A stretch of 64,000 bases of DNA from Herbivorax alkaliphila (GTDB taxonomy: Bacteria > Bacillota > Clostridia > Acetivibrionales > Acetivibrionaceae): NCBI RefSeq assembly GCF_030848475.1, contig NZ_JAVDDS010000003.1, positions 62,001 to 126,000 of the forward strand, written 5' to 3'. Position 1 is the stretch's first letter. The number at the start of each line of letters is the position of its first letter. The notes under the pieces were generated by a model, which saw only the letters and a list, made by a program, of their open reading frames with translations, ran no database searches and was not told the DNA's origin. Of this stretch, positions 9,712-17,631 are shown piece after piece. The position numbers were made by a program, and so were the translations under genes.

Positions 9712-11340
9712 TTAAAGCGTTGACTCCTCATAATCAACCATACATTCTAAAAGATACGGTTTATCATCTGAGAGCATTTCTTTTATTGATTGCTCAACCT
9801 GAGAATTTTTATCAACTCTTTTTCCCTTAAAACCATATGCTTCAAACAGTTTTATAAAATCAGGATTTTCACCTAAAGATACTCCAGAGTACCTACTGCA
9901 AAATTTCACCTTCTGTATTTCGCTTACAAGTCCAAGCCTAGAGTTGTTAAAAAGAATAATCTTAACTCCAATACCATTTTGCTTTATAGTTCCAAGCTCA
10001 TTCATAGACATTTGAAAACTGCCGTCACCTGCTATACAAATAACTTTTTCTGAAGGCAAACCTATTTTTGCACCTACTGCCGCTGGAATACCATATCCCA
10101 TTGTCCCCATACCTCCAGATGTTATAAATGTGCCTGGTTTCTTAATTCCCACCCAATTGGCAGCCCAGATCTGATTTTGGCCGACTTCTGTTGTGACAAT
10201 GGTATTTTCGTCCATGTTTTTTGTCAAAGTAGAGAGAACATGCTTAGGATTAACAAAACCATTCTCACTTTTTAAATCTGCTTTTAACTTATGCTCTTCC
10301 TTTATTCCTTTTATTTTAGTTAACCATTCATCTATATTTCCCTTTTCTGCTTTACTAATAAGCTGTTCTAATGCTTTTTTAACATCCCCTGTTACAGGAA
10401 TTTCCACTTTAATGTTTTTACCAATTTCGGCAGGATCAATATCAATATGAACTATTTTAGCTTTATTTTCTACCTGACTTGGAGAACCTACTGCCCTGTC
10501 CCCAACTCTTGCCCCCATAATAATCAAAAGATCTGCATTGTGAACAGCATGGTTTGCAACATGAACACCATGAGAACCCAACATCCCTAAATTCAATGGA
10601 TTATCATAGGGTATAGAACCTATTCCCATAAGTGTGGTGGTTACAGGTATATTGCACTTTTCTGCAAATTCCACAAGTTCCTTTGATGCACCAGCTCTTA
10701 TTATACCACCACCGGCACATATTAATGGTTTTTTTGCTTCTGATATGGCTTCAACAACTCTCTTTATTTGAAGAGAATGTCCTTCGTAATTTGGTTTGTA
10801 TCCTTTAATATCAACACTTTTAGGATATTCAAACTCCAACTCCCTTGTCTGCATATCAACAGGTATATCTATAACTACAGGACCTGGTCTTCCTGTAGAT
10901 GCTATATAAAAAGCTTCCTTAATAATCCTTGGCAATTCCCTTTGATCTTTTACAAGATAGCTGTGCTTACAAAAAGAAGCTGTTGCCCCTGTTATATCCG
11001 CCTCTTGAAAGACATCCCTACCTACCAGTTCTGATGATACCTGCCCTGTAATTGCAACCATCGGTATTGAATCCATATAAGCTGTTGCAATGCCTGTTAT
11101 AAGGTTCGTAGCTCCAGGACCTGATGTAGCAACGCATACACCTGTTTTACCAGTTACTCTGGCATAAGCGTTAGCTGCATGAGCTGCCCCCTGCTCGATT
11201 CTTGTAAGTATATGCTTAATATTAGAATCCACCAATGCATCGTAAAAGGGACATATGGTTGCTCCCGGATACCCAAAAATAATATCCACCTTTTCATTTT
11301 CTAACGACTTTATTATTGCTTGTGCTCCTGTAATTTTCAT
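9712..11340 (-). CDS. ilvB: Acetolactate synthase large (catalytic) subunit IlvB
   Basis: IlvB is the thiamine-diphosphate enzyme that makes acetolactate or acetohydroxybutyrate at the head of branched-chain amino acid synthesis. The 542-aa product shows the three ThDP-enzyme domains: the N-terminal domain with the catalytic Glu in ILTRIEQGAAHAANAYAR and GVCVATSGPGATNLITGI, the central FAD domain (about 190-325), and the C-terminal domain with the ThDP motif GDGSFQMSMNELGTIKQN. I chose ATG 11340, which has AAGAAGGTG upstream; the GTG at 11349 would overlap that site. It is the first gene after the T-box leader. ilvD is absent from the operon. Confidence 0.96.
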   Translation of the reverse strand: MKITGAQAIIKSLENEKVDIIFGYPGATICPFYDALVDSNIKHILTRIEQGAAHAANAYARVTGKTGVCVATSGPGATNLITGIATAYMDSIPMVAITGQVSSELVGRDVFQEADITGATASFCKHSYLVKDQRELPRIIKEAFYIASTGRPGPVVIDIPVDMQTRELEFEYPKSVDIKGYKPNYEGHSLQIKRVVEAISEAKKPLICAGGGIIRAGASKELVEFAEKCNIPVTTTLMGIGSIPYDNPLNLGMLGSHGVHVANHAVHNADLLIIMGARVGDRAVGSPSQVENKAKIVHIDIDPAEIGKNIKVEIPVTGDVKKALEQLISKAEKGNIDEWLTKIKGIKEEHKLKADLKSENGFVNPKHVLSTLTKNMDENTIVTTEVGQNQIWAANWVGIKKPGTFITSGGMGTMGYGIPAAVGAKIGLPSEKVICIAGDGSFQMSMNELGTIKQNGIGVKIILFNNSRLGLVSEIQKVKFCSRYSGVSLGENPDFIKLFEAYGFKGKRVDKNSQVEQSIKEMLSDDKPYLLECMVDYEESTL

Positions 11341-11388
11341 ATTTAACACCTTCTTGAAATTTATATTTCCCTTTTAAGTAAAATTAAA

Positions 11389-11660
11389 CCCTTCATCCAT
11401 GCAAATTGATTTTGCAGGGACGAAGGGATATCCTACGCGGTACCACCCTGATTTGACACACCCTTAAAGCATGCCCTCTGTAGAGCATATAAAATGCTCC
11501 CTAACCTTAACGCAGATTAACGTCATTGCCTACTAATATTTCAACAATGAAGCTCCAGAACGAGTTATCCATACACACCATCCACTGATTTTCACCACCC
11601 ACCAGCTCTCTACTGTAATAATGTGTATCTTTTTTCCTTCACAGCCTTTGCACTTTCCTG
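11389..11660 (-). promoter_or_regulatory. Leucine T-box leader (tRNA-sensing riboswitch) of the ilv-leu operon
   Basis: T-boxes bind uncharged tRNA and antiterminate. On the minus strand the order is: a stem I region with the AGAGAGC box near 11600; a specifier loop reading AACTCG, where CTC (Leu; plus-strand gag at 11562-11564) is followed by the usual purine; the T-box core GGGTGGTACCGCG at 11436-11448; and a terminator hairpin at 11389-11427 followed by a T-rich stretch about 50 nt before ilvB. A CUC specifier matches what is known for ilv-leu operons in Bacillus. Transcription of all five genes should therefore rise on leucine starvation. Confidence 0.95.
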
Positions 11661-11676
11661 TATATAGTTAATAAAC

Positions 11677-11705
11677 ATTTTACCAGTGCTTTAGTTTAAT
11701 GTCAA
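11677..11705 (-). promoter_or_regulatory. Consensus sigma-A promoter of the ilv-leu operon
   Basis: On the minus strand TTGACA (11700-11705) and TAAAAT (11677-11682) are separated by exactly 17 nt, just upstream of the T-box leader. The -35 is perfect and the -10 has five of six matches. Confidence 0.88.
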
Positions 11706-11799
11706 TAATTTTTTAAAGCTTTTTTATGCTAAGCATACCAGCCATCTATAAACCTAACTAGACGTAGTCTGAGTAGCTTTCGACTTTACGTCCTTCATT

Positions 11800-12264
11800 T
11801 TAATATTTAACCTTGTCACTTTTACCTTCCCACAATTTAAAAGCTTTCATACCTAACTCTCTTCCTATTTGCTTAAGGTTTACCTGCTTTTCTTTTGCAA
11901 CACCTTTTATTACATCATATATGTAATTATCGTCAAAACCAATACTAGCTGCATCTTCTCTGGTACACCCATAATATACTTTTTGTATTTTGGCCCAGTG
12001 CATAGCTGCAAAGCACATTGGACAAGGTTCACAGGAAGTATATAGTTCACAATCTGAAAGATCGAATCTCCCTAGCTTCTTTGAAGCTTCCCTTATTGCT
12101 ATCATCTCCGCATGGTCTGTAGGATCATTATTTTTAATTACTTCATTGTGTGCCCTAGAAATAATTTCCCCATCCTTTACTATAACTGCTCCAAAAGGGC
12201 CTCCATGATTTTCATTTACTCCCGCCACGGCTTCATCTACAGCTTCTTTCATAAATTTATCCAT
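11800..12264 (-). CDS. guaD: Guanine deaminase (CDA fold)
   Basis: Guanine deaminase converts guanine to xanthine in purine salvage. The 154-aa product is a single cytidine-deaminase-fold domain with the zinc motif DPTDHAEMIAIREA (HAE) and the CxxC pair in YTSCEPCPMCFAAMHWAKI. The downstream GFDDNYIYD segment and the divergent tail (KAFKLWEGKSDKVKY) follow the Bacillus GuaD pattern rather than the tRNA adenosine deaminase TadA. The start follows GAAAGG at 10 nt. A repeat C element lies directly upstream and may separate it from its promoter. The nearest alternative is TadA, which I judge less likely. Confidence 0.85.
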   Translation of the reverse strand: MDKFMKEAVDEAVAGVNENHGGPFGAVIVKDGEIISRAHNEVIKNNDPTDHAEMIAIREASKKLGRFDLSDCELYTSCEPCPMCFAAMHWAKIQKVYYGCTREDAASIGFDDNYIYDVIKGVAKEKQVNLKQIGRELGMKAFKLWEGKSDKVKY

Positions 12265-12282
12265 TAAGTTTATACCTTTCTA

Positions 12283-12395
12283 ATTAGTAATTCCCAAGAA
12301 ATTTCATCCCATTCTCATCACTCAAAATCCGTTAAATCATAGGAATTTTGTCATTGAAAATAGGTCATTATTTCTAAAGCATTGCTTAGTAGTCT
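12283..12395. repeat. Repeat C (short inverted-repeat element), copy 1
   Basis: A roughly 110-bp element running from TAATTCCCAAGAAAT to ATTTCTAAAGCATTGC. It aligns along its length with 39912-40012 and at both ends with 61948-62003. The termini are imperfect inverted repeats of each other, as in non-autonomous mobile elements. It sits immediately upstream of guaD. The rest of the 12265-12728 gap holds no gene I can support, apart from a doubtful fragment at 12471. Confidence 0.6.
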
Positions 12396-12728
12396 CTTAA
12401 TTTGTATTATACCACAATTTATATAAAGTGAACCATAAAAACAATCGAAACCTCACCATATTTACTTAGGATGTACTTCAAAGAGCAACTCTACCCTATA
12501 GAGGATGGAGTGTTAGAATAAGATGAAACTATTAAAGAAGCATTGTTGTTTTCTGAATTATTTGATAAAATAATACTATATACAGTTATGTTTTACATGT
12601 ATTTCAGTTGTGAAAATATATTTGTAGTTTATTTTACAACCTGTTTTCGTTATTGTTATCTATATAGCAATTTATGTTATCCGTATTTTGAAGTTAATAT
12701 ATTTTTTTATTTTAAAGGAGGCGTTTTT

Positions 12729-14261
12729 ATGTTTAAAAAAATGATTGTTTGTGGTCTTGTTTTTGTTATGTTTAACTCAACTTTACTGGCACCATTTGCT
12801 TTTGGCACTGAAAGAGATTTAATCATCGAAAGGGATTGGATTACTGAAAGAGATTGGCTTATTGAAAATGATGAAGTTGCTCATATTGTTTATTCCCCTC
12901 TCTATGGCGATTTAACTGGAGACGGCATTATAAATTCTACAGACTATGCAATGTTAAAGAGACATATTCTATCTGTACGCCAGCTGTCAGAGGAAGAAAA
13001 AGTCTTAGCAGATTTAAATGGAGATGGTGTTATAGACAGTTCCGATTGTGTTCTTTTGCAGCGTTATATTCTTGGTACGATAGATGTATTTCCTGTAGAA
13101 GAAAATAACAACGTTATTAATGAAAACATAAGTGATGGCTTTATTGATGGCAACAGTAATTTTGCATTTGATATTTTCAATCAGCTTAACCTAGAAGATG
13201 GAGATAAAAATGTATTTATCTCTCCATTTAATATTTCTGTTGCACTATCTATGGTTTACCAAGGAGCAGATTCAGAAACCAAAGATGAGATAGCTGAAGT
13301 TTTAGGTTTTGACAACCTTGAAATTGAAGATGTTAATGCCAGCTACAAATATTTATTAGATTATTTTGACCAACTTGATAACAAAATTAAGATTAATAAT
13401 GCCAATTCAATTTGGCTCAACTCTCTACAAGGCGATGTAATTAAAGATGATTTCCAATCTGTTAATGAGGATGTTTTTGATGCTTTAGTTTCTTCAAGGA
13501 ATTTTAATGATCAAAGTGTTTTAAATGAACTAAATAACTGGATTTCTAGTGCTACAGAAGGCATGATAGAAAATATGCTTAGTTCCATCAACCCTGAAGT
13601 TCTAACCTATATTATATCAGCAATATATTTTAATGGAACTTGGACGGAAGAATTTGATGCTGATAACTCTTATGAGAAAGCATTCTATATGGAAGACGGA
13701 AGTAGTAAAGATATTATGATGATGTATAAGAGAAGCGAAATAGAATATGGCGAAGGTGATGAATACAAGGCTGTCAGATTGCCTTATGGAAACGGCGAAG
13801 TTTCTATGTATTGTATTCTTCCTGACGAAGGTACATCAATAAATGATTTTATTGAAGATATGGATGTTAATATGTGGAATCAAATCAAAAACAGTATTTC
13901 TAAAAGAGAATCTGTAAAACTTCTATTGCCTCGTTTTGAAATTGAATATGGTGCTAAAAGTATTGTAGATAGCTTAACGGCTTTAGGAATGACAAATGCA
14001 TTTGATGCAGGTTTGGCAGACTTTTCTAATATATTTGAAATTGCTTCATATATAAGCGATATTCAGCACATGGCAGTTATCGAAGTAAATGAAGAGGGAA
14101 CAGAAGCAGCAGCCGCAACGGTAGTAATAATAACACCTACAGCAGCAGGTCCTACAATTGAAAGACCAGAATTTATTGCAGACAGACCGTTCATGTTTGT
14201 AATTGCAGACGATGTAAATGACACCATTCTCTTTATGGGTAAGTTGTGCGATATTGATTAA
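12729..14261 (+). CDS. Secreted serpin with N-terminal type I dockerin (cellulosomal protease inhibitor)
   Basis: Serpins trap serine or cysteine proteases irreversibly; the dockerin should anchor this one to the cellulosome scaffold, protecting it from proteolysis as proposed for Clostridium thermocellum serpins. Order: signal peptide (about 1-26, ending PFAFG), a short repeated linker (ERDLIIERDWITERDWLIEN, 28-47), dockerin (about 58-120) with two calcium loops, DLTGDGIINSTD and DLNGDGVIDSSD, then the serpin domain to the end. The hinge reads EEGTEAAAAT, so the loop looks inhibitory, and counting from the hinge puts P1 near Thr in IITPTAAG. The C-terminal DRPFMFVIAD is typical. I chose ATG 12729 with AAAGGAGG upstream; the frame is open further upstream but that part is not protein-like. 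Confidence 0.93.
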   Translation: MFKKMIVCGLVFVMFNSTLLAPFAFGTERDLIIERDWITERDWLIENDEVAHIVYSPLYGDLTGDGIINSTDYAMLKRHILSVRQLSEEEKVLADLNGDGVIDSSDCVLLQRYILGTIDVFPVEENNNVINENISDGFIDGNSNFAFDIFNQLNLEDGDKNVFISPFNISVALSMVYQGADSETKDEIAEVLGFDNLEIEDVNASYKYLLDYFDQLDNKIKINNANSIWLNSLQGDVIKDDFQSVNEDVFDALVSSRNFNDQSVLNELNNWISSATEGMIENMLSSINPEVLTYIISAIYFNGTWTEEFDADNSYEKAFYMEDGSSKDIMMMYKRSEIEYGEGDEYKAVRLPYGNGEVSMYCILPDEGTSINDFIEDMDVNMWNQIKNSISKRESVKLLLPRFEIEYGAKSIVDSLTALGMTNAFDAGLADFSNIFEIASYISDIQHMAVIEVNEEGTEAAAATVVIITPTAAGPTIERPEFIADRPFMFVIADDVNDTILFMGKLCDID

Positions 14262-14437
14262 TATATTGCTATAAAAAATAAGGTGGGGCTAAAGCTCCAC
14301 CTTATTTTTTTAATGGCTAAGAAAGTTCTTTGCTTTCTGGCATCAAAAAAGTCTACCGAAAGGCTGTACTTTAAAAGATTACCCTAGCTTTAAATCGGCG
14401 AAGCCGACTTTTTTATGTTTTCTTGTCAGATTTATTA
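14261..14437. repeat. 177-bp repeat, copy 1, carrying two hairpin terminators
   Basis: Matches 22761-22937 base for base except for six substitutions and no indels. It begins with a strong terminator hairpin (14280-14303, then a T-run), which ends the serpin transcript, and finishes with a second hairpin TCGGC-GAA-GCCGA (14395-14407) before T7. Between them AAGGCTG pairs with TAGCTTT; in the other copy both changes in that stem keep the pairing. A fragment of repeat B follows directly (14438-14458). Confidence 0.9.
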
Positions 14438-14454
14438 ACTTTAGCTAAATGAGT

Positions 14455-15846
14455 TCACTTAACTTGTGTTATTTCATATATGCCTTCTGCTTCTAATTGT
14501 GTAATAATACCTGTATCACCTATCATATGTCCTGCTCCAACTACCACAAAGTATGTGTTTTGTGAATCAACAAGATATTCTTTTATTTTTTCAGTCATAT
14601 TGTTATCTCTTTCTTCCCACATTTTTTCATTGAATTCCTGTAAATCTTCATCATCTTCATTATCCCTTACTAATTTAGCCAAATCTTCTACATTACCTGA
14701 TTTCCAATACGCCATTATATCATCTAATAATTTCATTCCTTCTTCCTGCTCTTCTTCAGAGCCTAGTGTTCCTTTAAAAAATTCTAATTGAAGCTCTTCT
14801 GAAAACGAATCAAACATATCTACCTGAAATTCCATTCCTTCTATTTCAATAATTTCTTTTGCTTCCATTGCTTTTGATGTGAAAAACAAGTCAATTCCCA
14901 TATCTGCACTGTAATTATTTTCTTCAATACTCAAGCTTGTAATAAGCAACGCTGCATACCATGGCTTTAATTTATTATAAAATTCTTCCTGCAATCCAAA
15001 AGGTTGTATTACTTCTACAAATCTTTCATAAACTTCTTCTGGTACATTTTGATCTAATGTGTTTTCATCTTGGTACATTCCTTTTAGCATCATATATGTT
15101 GCTGCTTCTTCCACTTTTCCTAAATCTGCCTCAACAGCCAAAATGTCAGATGCTTCAAATGCATTTAAAATATCTTTAGAAAGTGGGTACATAGAACTAT
15201 CAGCATAATGCACAGAACCTAAAAGATATACTGTATTATCATTATAACTTACTTCCCAAAATGCTCCTTTAGAATCTAACCCTGCTTCGTATACAACAAA
15301 CTCATAGGCATTTTTAGCATAAACCATTAATTCTTGCCTTGTACAAACAGTTGCTAAGTCAAGTATTTTATTATTTCTTCCATTTAGTATGCCTCTTGAT
15401 ACTGAGTATTTTATAATACTCAGTGAATCTTCTGATAAATTGTTCACATCCTCAAATGTAAGCTTTACATCAACTTCGAAATCAAAATCAGGCTGTGCTT
15501 TCTTTATTACGCTGTATACTGCTTCTACCATTTCAAGCCTTGTTGCATTTCTTTGTGGTTCTGATAATTCAACTAAATTACTTGGTGAGATTTCTTCCCC
15601 TGTTATTCTTTTGTATAAGTTTGCACTAACTGTTGCAAGTTCTTCACAAGTTACTTTTGAAGTATAGTTTGTATACATTTCTTCTTGTGCAAGCTCATAT
15701 ATAGCCGACCACTGAACACCTTCTAAAGCCCATATACTAGGCTGTTCTGCCTCTAGAGACTGCTGTGCAAATATCCCTGTTATCTGTAAGGAAATAACCA
15801 TAACCACTGCTAATAATAGTGCTGTTACTCTTTTTGTTTTTTTCAT
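14455..15846 (-). CDS. Secreted TraB/GumN-family protein with N-terminal SLH-like region
   Basis: The TraB/GumN (Tiki-like) family holds putative metal-dependent hydrolases or proteases. The 463-aa product has a signal peptide (about 1-27, MKKTKRVTALLLAVVMVISL start), an N-terminal region (about 35-185) with repeats reminiscent of S-layer homology modules (TRLEMVEAVYSVI, TRQELMVYAKNAYEFV), then a TraB domain with LLGSVHYADSSMYPL, ADMGIDLFF and the C-terminal VVGAGHMIGDTGI, which contain the conserved GxxH and GH positions. So it is probably held at the cell surface. Its TGA stop is supplied by a repeat B fragment. The start follows AAGGAGATG. The family is well supported; the substrate is unknown. 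Confidence 0.85.
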   Translation of the reverse strand: MKKTKRVTALLLAVVMVISLQITGIFAQQSLEAEQPSIWALEGVQWSAIYELAQEEMYTNYTSKVTCEELATVSANLYKRITGEEISPSNLVELSEPQRNATRLEMVEAVYSVIKKAQPDFDFEVDVKLTFEDVNNLSEDSLSIIKYSVSRGILNGRNNKILDLATVCTRQELMVYAKNAYEFVVYEAGLDSKGAFWEVSYNDNTVYLLGSVHYADSSMYPLSKDILNAFEASDILAVEADLGKVEEAATYMMLKGMYQDENTLDQNVPEEVYERFVEVIQPFGLQEEFYNKLKPWYAALLITSLSIEENNYSADMGIDLFFTSKAMEAKEIIEIEGMEFQVDMFDSFSEELQLEFFKGTLGSEEEQEEGMKLLDDIMAYWKSGNVEDLAKLVRDNEDDEDLQEFNEKMWEERDNNMTEKIKEYLVDSQNTYFVVVGAGHMIGDTGIITQLEAEGIYEITQVK

Positions 15847-15994
15847 TTAATACCACATCTCCTTGTTATTTGTTTTAAATATATACTATATTTTAGTATC
15901 CAATATATTGTAAAATTTTCACCAACCATGTGTAGCACTAACATTTCAAATAAATATATTTATTTGTATCTTTAAGGTGCTATTACACTACCTC

Positions 15995-16032
15995 CTAAAA
16001 CCAATACAAACATTGTCGTGTTTGTATTGGTT
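15995..16032. terminator. Terminator after the bacteriocin export operon
   Basis: Perfect 16-bp stem AAAACCAATACAAACA / TGTTTGTATTGGTTTT with a 6-nt loop, about 65 nt past the HlyD stop on the minus strand. Confidence 0.8.
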
Positions 16033-16095
16033 TTATGTGCTAATGGATTAGTTATTGCTTTTATATAATTTTTATAAATCACTTGATGTTTTTAC

Positions 16096-17631
16096 CTAAT
16101 CCCTTAAATTTATCTTTTCAAGTAGCCATCTCAAAATACTTCTTGATTTTGTTACAACCTGAGCTTCACATGCCATTCCAACTTTTACTTCTCGTATATC
16201 TCCTTTATAGCTTTCCATCTTTGTTTCTTCCAATGTTGCTTCAACGACGTAATAACTAATTCCAGTTTCGCTATCCACTCTTGAATCATTACTTATTCTC
16301 TGTACCGTTCCTTCTGCTTCTCCATATTCCCTAAATGGTAGTGCATGAAAATGATACTTTATTTTCTGTCCTAATTCTACTTCTGCAATATTCTCATTTG
16401 GAACCATTAATTGCACTCTATATTCTGTTGAAACATCAGGTACGATAGTTGCTATTTCCACGCCCCCTTGCAAAAAGTCCCCTCTGCTTATTTCTGAATA
16501 AACATTAACCACACCACTTATAGGAGCTTTTACACTTGAATCATCTATGTTTATTTCAACATTTCTAAGAGATAAATTTGCATTATCAAGATTACTTTTG
16601 TTTAAAGAAAGTTCATCTTCTATTTGCACCAACATATCAATTTTCATTTTCTCAAGCATAAGGTCTTTATCCATTAATTTACCATCATACATCTGGGTAA
16701 CTGAACTTGACTTTTCTATTGTAGCTGTTATTTCTTCAATGTTTTGGTTGGTCTGTCTAAGAGTAGATTTTATATTTAATATGTACTCACTTTTATATCT
16801 GTTCAAATCTACTGCTGCAAGTTCCATCTGATTTTTTGCATCTTCTAAGTCTATTTGTGATATTCCTCCTGCTTCATACAACTTTTCTAATCTTTCATAA
16901 TTATCTGATTTTTGATCTTTTAATATTTCAAGCTGTCTTATGTTTATTTCATACTCTGCGTACTGGTTGTAGAACTCTATATCATTTTGATCAAAAAGAT
17001 TTTTGTTTTCTTCTATAGATTTTTCTAAACGCTTATATTTTTCCAATCTCTCTTTTTCTTGCTCTAATCTTCTTTGACTAAATTTTAAATTTACATTAGA
17101 TTCATTTTTAAACTGTGTCATATCAACTCTTTGGTTTTCATACTGTTCAATACTTACAAGCCTGTCTGTTTCATATTTTCGGTATCTGTTATAAAAATCT
17201 ATTTCATCTATATTTTCATTATCAAATAAATTATTATTTTCAAGTATACTGTTTTTAAGCTTTATCAAATTGTTATTTTCTGTTTCAAGTCTGTTTACTT
17301 TTCTTTCTAACTGTTCTTTTTCTGAAATAAGCCCATCAATTTCTATTCTATATAGTACATCTCCTTCTTTTACTTTCATTCCTTGTTCAAAATATACTTC
17401 ATCAACTCTTCCAGTAACCATATTTCTTATTGTGCTTATCTTTTCTCCTGGTCTTACTGTCCCTGCCGCCTTTACATAATCTTCTATCTGTCCGAAATAT
17501 GCCCATATTAAAGCAGCTACAAGAATACCAATTAATATATATGCAAACCATGCTAGAAAAAAGTGTGGTTTTGATTCTAACATTTCTCGGCTGTCTGTAA
17601 TATCTTTTAAATCCTGTATATATGTCTTCAT
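16096..17631 (-). CDS. HlyD-family membrane fusion protein of the bacteriocin exporter
   Basis: The accessory subunit links the ABC exporter to the outside of the membrane. The 511-aa product has one N-terminal membrane segment (FFLAWFAYILIGILVAALIW, about 24-43), a biotinyl-lipoyl-like segment (GRVDEVYFEQGMKVKEGDVL), a long coiled coil (about 105-355) and the returning half-lipoyl/beta-barrel region (VKAPISGVVNVYSEISRGDF, about 375-510). The ATG overlaps the upstream exporter stop by 4 nt (ATGA), so the two are translationally coupled. It is the last gene of the bacteriocin operon. Confidence 0.92.
   Translation of the reverse strand: MKTYIQDLKDITDSREMLESKPHFFLAWFAYILIGILVAALIWAYFGQIEDYVKAAGTVRPGEKISTIRNMVTGRVDEVYFEQGMKVKEGDVLYRIEIDGLISEKEQLERKVNRLETENNNLIKLKNSILENNNLFDNENIDEIDFYNRYRKYETDRLVSIEQYENQRVDMTQFKNESNVNLKFSQRRLEQEKERLEKYKRLEKSIEENKNLFDQNDIEFYNQYAEYEINIRQLEILKDQKSDNYERLEKLYEAGGISQIDLEDAKNQMELAAVDLNRYKSEYILNIKSTLRQTNQNIEEITATIEKSSSVTQMYDGKLMDKDLMLEKMKIDMLVQIEDELSLNKSNLDNANLSLRNVEINIDDSSVKAPISGVVNVYSEISRGDFLQGGVEIATIVPDVSTEYRVQLMVPNENIAEVELGQKIKYHFHALPFREYGEAEGTVQRISNDSRVDSETGISYYVVEATLEETKMESYKGDIREVKVGMACEAQVVTKSRSILRWLLEKINLRD

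Noticed and set aside
11800-12264. tRNA adenosine deaminase (TadA) for the CDA-fold protein.
   Set aside because: The GFDDNYIYD segment and divergent C-terminal tail match guanine deaminase better.
14330-14410. A c-di-GMP-I (GEMM) riboswitch, suggested by CCGAAAGG in the 177-bp repeat.
   Set aside because: The other conserved GEMM segments (GGCAAACC-like and ACGCAAAGC-like) are absent, and the element lies downstream of genes.
16096-17631. RTX-toxin type I secretion as the role of the HlyD/ABC pair.
   Set aside because: The C39 peptidase domain and adjacent double-glycine precursors show a bacteriocin exporter; no outer-membrane partner is expected in a Gram-positive cell.
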